Shown in pieces: positions 62,215 to 64,000 of a DNA stretch of 64,000 bases. Within the stretch, counting starts at the first letter, position 1; every line of letters begins with the position of its first letter. A program made the translations under genes and the position numbers. Source of the stretch: Tepidiforma flava (GTDB lineage Bacteria; Chloroflexota; Dehalococcoidia; Tepidiformales; Tepidiformaceae); the NCBI RefSeq assembly GCF_027594505.1, contig NZ_CP115149.1, forward strand, positions 663,906-727,905. Reading direction: 5' to 3'. Under the pieces are notes generated by a model, which was not told where the DNA came from, made no database searches, and was given only the letters and a program-made list of their open reading frames with translations.

Positions 62215-62750
62215 ATGGGCATGGTTAGCGGCAATCCGGGGAACGGCGAAGGCGTGCTCGATGCTGCTCTCCGGCGTGCCGGGGAGCGGCAAGACGACGC
62301 TGGCGGGCCGGCTCTGCGAGCGCCTGGGCGCCGTCCACGTGGAGAGCGACGCCATCCGGCGGCAGCTCTTCCCGGAACCCTCCTACACCCCGGCGGAGCA
62401 TGGCGCGGTCTTCGCGCGGGCGGAGGCGCTGGCGGCCGATGCCCTGGGGGAGGGGAAGGTGGTGGTGGTGGACGCGACGAACCTGGCGCGGCGGGACCGG
62501 CGGCGGTTCCTCCGGCTGGGGGAGCGGGCAGGCGGCGTGGTCGCGGTGCGGGTGACGGCGCCGGAGGAGGTGGTGCGCCGGCGGCTCGCGCGCGCCACGT
62601 GAGGGGTATTCGCAGGCCGGGGTGGAGGTGTTCGAGCGGATGCTGGGCCGGGCCGAACCGTTCGAGGTGCCGGCGGTCGTGGTCGATACCCGGTTCGATC
62701 TCGAGCCGACGGTCGCGCTGGTCGCGCGGCTGGTGGAGCGGCTGCGGTGA
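62215..62750 (+). CDS. P-loop kinase (AAA_33 / zeta-like), frameshifted
   Basis: About 175 residues when repaired. It has the Walker [33 protein letters not shown], then VVVVDATNLARRDRRRFLRLGERAGGVVAVRVTAPEEVVRRRLA, and a tail VEVFERMLGRAEPFEVPAVVVDTRFDLEPTVALV. The pattern matches small AAA kinases such as gluconate- or chloramphenicol-kinase-like proteins. An extra A near 62260 and damage near 62597 (cgcgcgccacgtgagg) break the frame. The substrate is unknown. Diverges from rpsO. Confidence 0.75.
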
Positions 62751-63080
62751 GCGGGCCGGCGCGGCCGGTGATGGTGATGCGGGCGCGGCCGCTCGCCGGC
62801 CAGGCGGAGGTGTTCTTCCGCTGGGTGCGGGAGGTGCACATGCGGGATACGCGGGTTGTGCCGTGGGGTGGTCGCGGTGCGGGCGGCGCTCACCCCCTGC
62901 GGCGAGGTGCTGGCCGTCTACGTCCTGCGCGACGGCGAGGCGGTGGGACAGGCGCTCCAGAGCGCGGAGGCGGCCTACGCCCGGGGGACGCTCGAGCAGT
63001 GGGCGGACCGGCTGGCCGAGCTGCGGTTCGAAATCTATGCGCCGGTGCCGCCCCTGCGGGTGTTCGCGTCGATCAACTGA
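62747..63080 (+). CDS. Small protein, unknown, frameshifted
   Basis: A protein of about 110 residues whose GTG start overlaps the kinase stop (GTGA). The first part reads PARPVMVMRARPLAGQAEVFFRWVREVHMRDT. A break lies near 62860-62875, and the rest reads VVAVRAALTPCGEVLAVYVLRDGEAVGQ and ends LRFEIYAPVPPLRVFASIN. The even composition and the GTGA overlap support a real gene in damaged sequence. No family is recognised. Confidence 0.55.
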
Positions 63081-63086
63081 CAGGGG

Positions 63087-64000
63087 TCAGCTGCACAGGC
63101 GAACCGGCCCGCGGCGGGCTGCCGCGGGCCGGGGTATGGCGGAATGCGGCGGCGCTGGGCCTACTGGCAGCTTGATCTGGATCGATTTGGTCTCCATGTA
63201 CTCCTCGAGGCCGAGGTCGCCCAGCTCCCGGCCGAGGCCGCTCTGCTTGTAGCCGCCGTAGGGCATGTTGTAGAGGCCGGTGCTGTGGTAGGCGTTCACC
63301 CAGACGGTGCCGGCGCGAAGGCCCTTCGCCACCTTGAGGGCGACGTTGATGTCCTTCGTCCAGACGGCGGCGGCGAGGCCGTACATGGTGTCGTTCGCGG
63401 TGCGGATGACGTCGTCGATATCGTCGAAGGAGAGGACGGAGAGGACGGGCCCGAAGATTTCCTCGCGCGCGATGGTCGCCTGGTTCGAAACCTCGTCGAA
63501 GATGGTGGGCTTCACGAAGAGGCCCTTTTCGAGGCCGGGCTCGGCGGCGCGGGAGCCACCGGTGAGGAGCTTCGCCTCTTGCTTGCCGCGTTCGAGGTAG
63601 CTCTCGATCTTCGCGAGCTGGGATTCGTTGATGACGGGCCCCATGGTGGTCGCGGGGTCGAAGGGGTCGCCGAGCTTGAGGGTCTGGCTGAGGGCGGTGA
63701 GCTTGCCGACGAATTCGTCTTTGATGCGGTTGGAGACGAGGAGGCGGGAGCCGGCCTGGCAGACCTGGCCGCTGTTGAGGTAGATGCCGAAGAAGGCGCC
63801 GGCGACGGCCGCATCGATCGGCGGCATCGGGGAAGACGATGTTGGGCGACTTGCCGCCGAGCTCGAGCGAGACCTTCATTCACGTTGTTGGCGGCGGCGC
63901 GCATGACGGCTTTGCCGCTGGCGGTGGAGCCGGTGAAGGCGACGCTTATCGACGAGTTCGGAGGCGGCGATCGTGCTGGCCGACGAGGGCGCCGTTGTGG
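63087..64000 (-). CDS. NAD-dependent aldehyde dehydrogenase, partial and frameshifted
   Basis: The C-terminal half of an aldehyde dehydrogenase, running off the right edge. Catalytic-site parts are VSLELGGKSPNIVFPDA, AGAFFGIYLNSGQVCQAGSRLLV (nucleophile Cys), EEIFGPVLSVLSFDDIDD, and the C-terminal GLYNMPYGGYKQSGLGRELGDLGLEEYMETKSIQI. Breaks occur near 63828, 63880 and 63945, upstream of the Cys. The true end is probably near 63165, with the last 25 codons being read-through. It oxidises an aldehyde to an acid; the substrate is unknown. Confidence 0.88.

Larger units (their letters stand above)
59545..62416. repeat. Tandem repeat unit 2, rich in small indels
   Basis: A second copy of 56728-59544 that is 55 bases longer. 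Differences are almost all one- or two-base indels scattered over the block: for example ggtcac to ggtgcac near 59686, atgcgctgg to atgcgctcgg near 60108, and gaccttgaag to gaacccttgaag near 60235. They break every frame. The pattern, and similar damage downstream, suggests unpolished sequence. Confidence 0.9.

Noticed and set aside
56728..62416. Reading the pnp-rpsO duplication as a recent biological tandem duplication
   Set aside because: The indels ignore reading frames, are insertion-biased, and continue into unique sequence beyond the second copy; each copy corrects the other. An assembly error explains all of this more simply.

Overview
The window is about 70% G+C, densely packed and bacterial. 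Many genes start with GTG, same-strand neighbours often overlap by ATGA or GTGA, and several convergent genes share their stop codons. The gene mix points to a Chloroflexota (Dehalococcoidia-like) bacterium: deazaflavin- and F420-type oxidoreductases, HemQ together with an Ahb-type siroheme decarboxylase, a secreted YQGRL-type protein and many acyl-CoA genes. The phylum is an inference and the genus is not determined here.

Layout. 1-1.4 kb: end of a polysaccharide-type locus (hexapeptide acyltransferase, GT2 glycosyltransferase). 1.4-2.7 kb: DUF503, a small membrane protein and a LmbE deacetylase on the minus strand. 2.8-6.5 kb: two SDR dehydrogenases followed by two tandem ACAD11/LvaA-like phosphotransferases. 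6.4-13.8 kb: complete phosphate regulon, with phoR-phoB diverging from pstS-pstC-pstA-pstB-phoU and a candidate Pho box between them. 13.8 kb: tRNA-His. 14-16.3 kb: a methyltransferase and two secreted proteins. 16.4-20.6 kb: MgtE, photolyase and a family I CoA-transferase. 20.6-22.4 kb: a DUF4097/DUF2089 operon downstream of a large palindromic operator. 22.5-27.6 kb: a degenerate SDR-like protein, enoyl-CoA hydratase, a second CoA-transferase, an HNH nuclease and a methyltransferase. 27.6-32.1 kb: a PHP protein, then an MprF-like system split into two genes plus a rhomboid-like protein.

32.1-43.1 kb ends in the most interesting locus, a nine-gene minus-strand run for tetrapyrrole synthesis: hemA, an AhbA-AhbB-type fusion, an aldo/keto reductase, hemQ, cobA-hemD, a Met8-type dehydrogenase, CbiX2-DR2241, hemL and hemC. 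It supplies most of a route from glutamyl-tRNA to siroheme, then decarboxylated siroheme, and a last step by HemQ, which suggests a mixed siroheme/coproporphyrin heme pathway. 43.1-56.4 kb: a phosphotransferase, acyl-CoA dehydrogenase and CoA-transferase set, an FKBP lipoprotein, pyruvate kinase, a c-di-GMP/HDOD operon, another acyl-CoA dehydrogenase, TesB, DUF1003 and a luciferase-like oxidoreductase.

56.5-64 kb holds pnp, rpsO, a P-loop kinase, a small unknown gene and an aldehyde dehydrogenase, but the sequence is damaged. A 2.8 kb block (pnp, rpsO, kinase 5' end) appears twice in tandem. The second copy, and the unique sequence after it, is full of one- and two-base indels. This looks like an unpolished contig end or misassembly rather than biology, and the frameshifts there should be read that way. 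No CRISPR array, insertion sequence, prophage or rRNA was seen.
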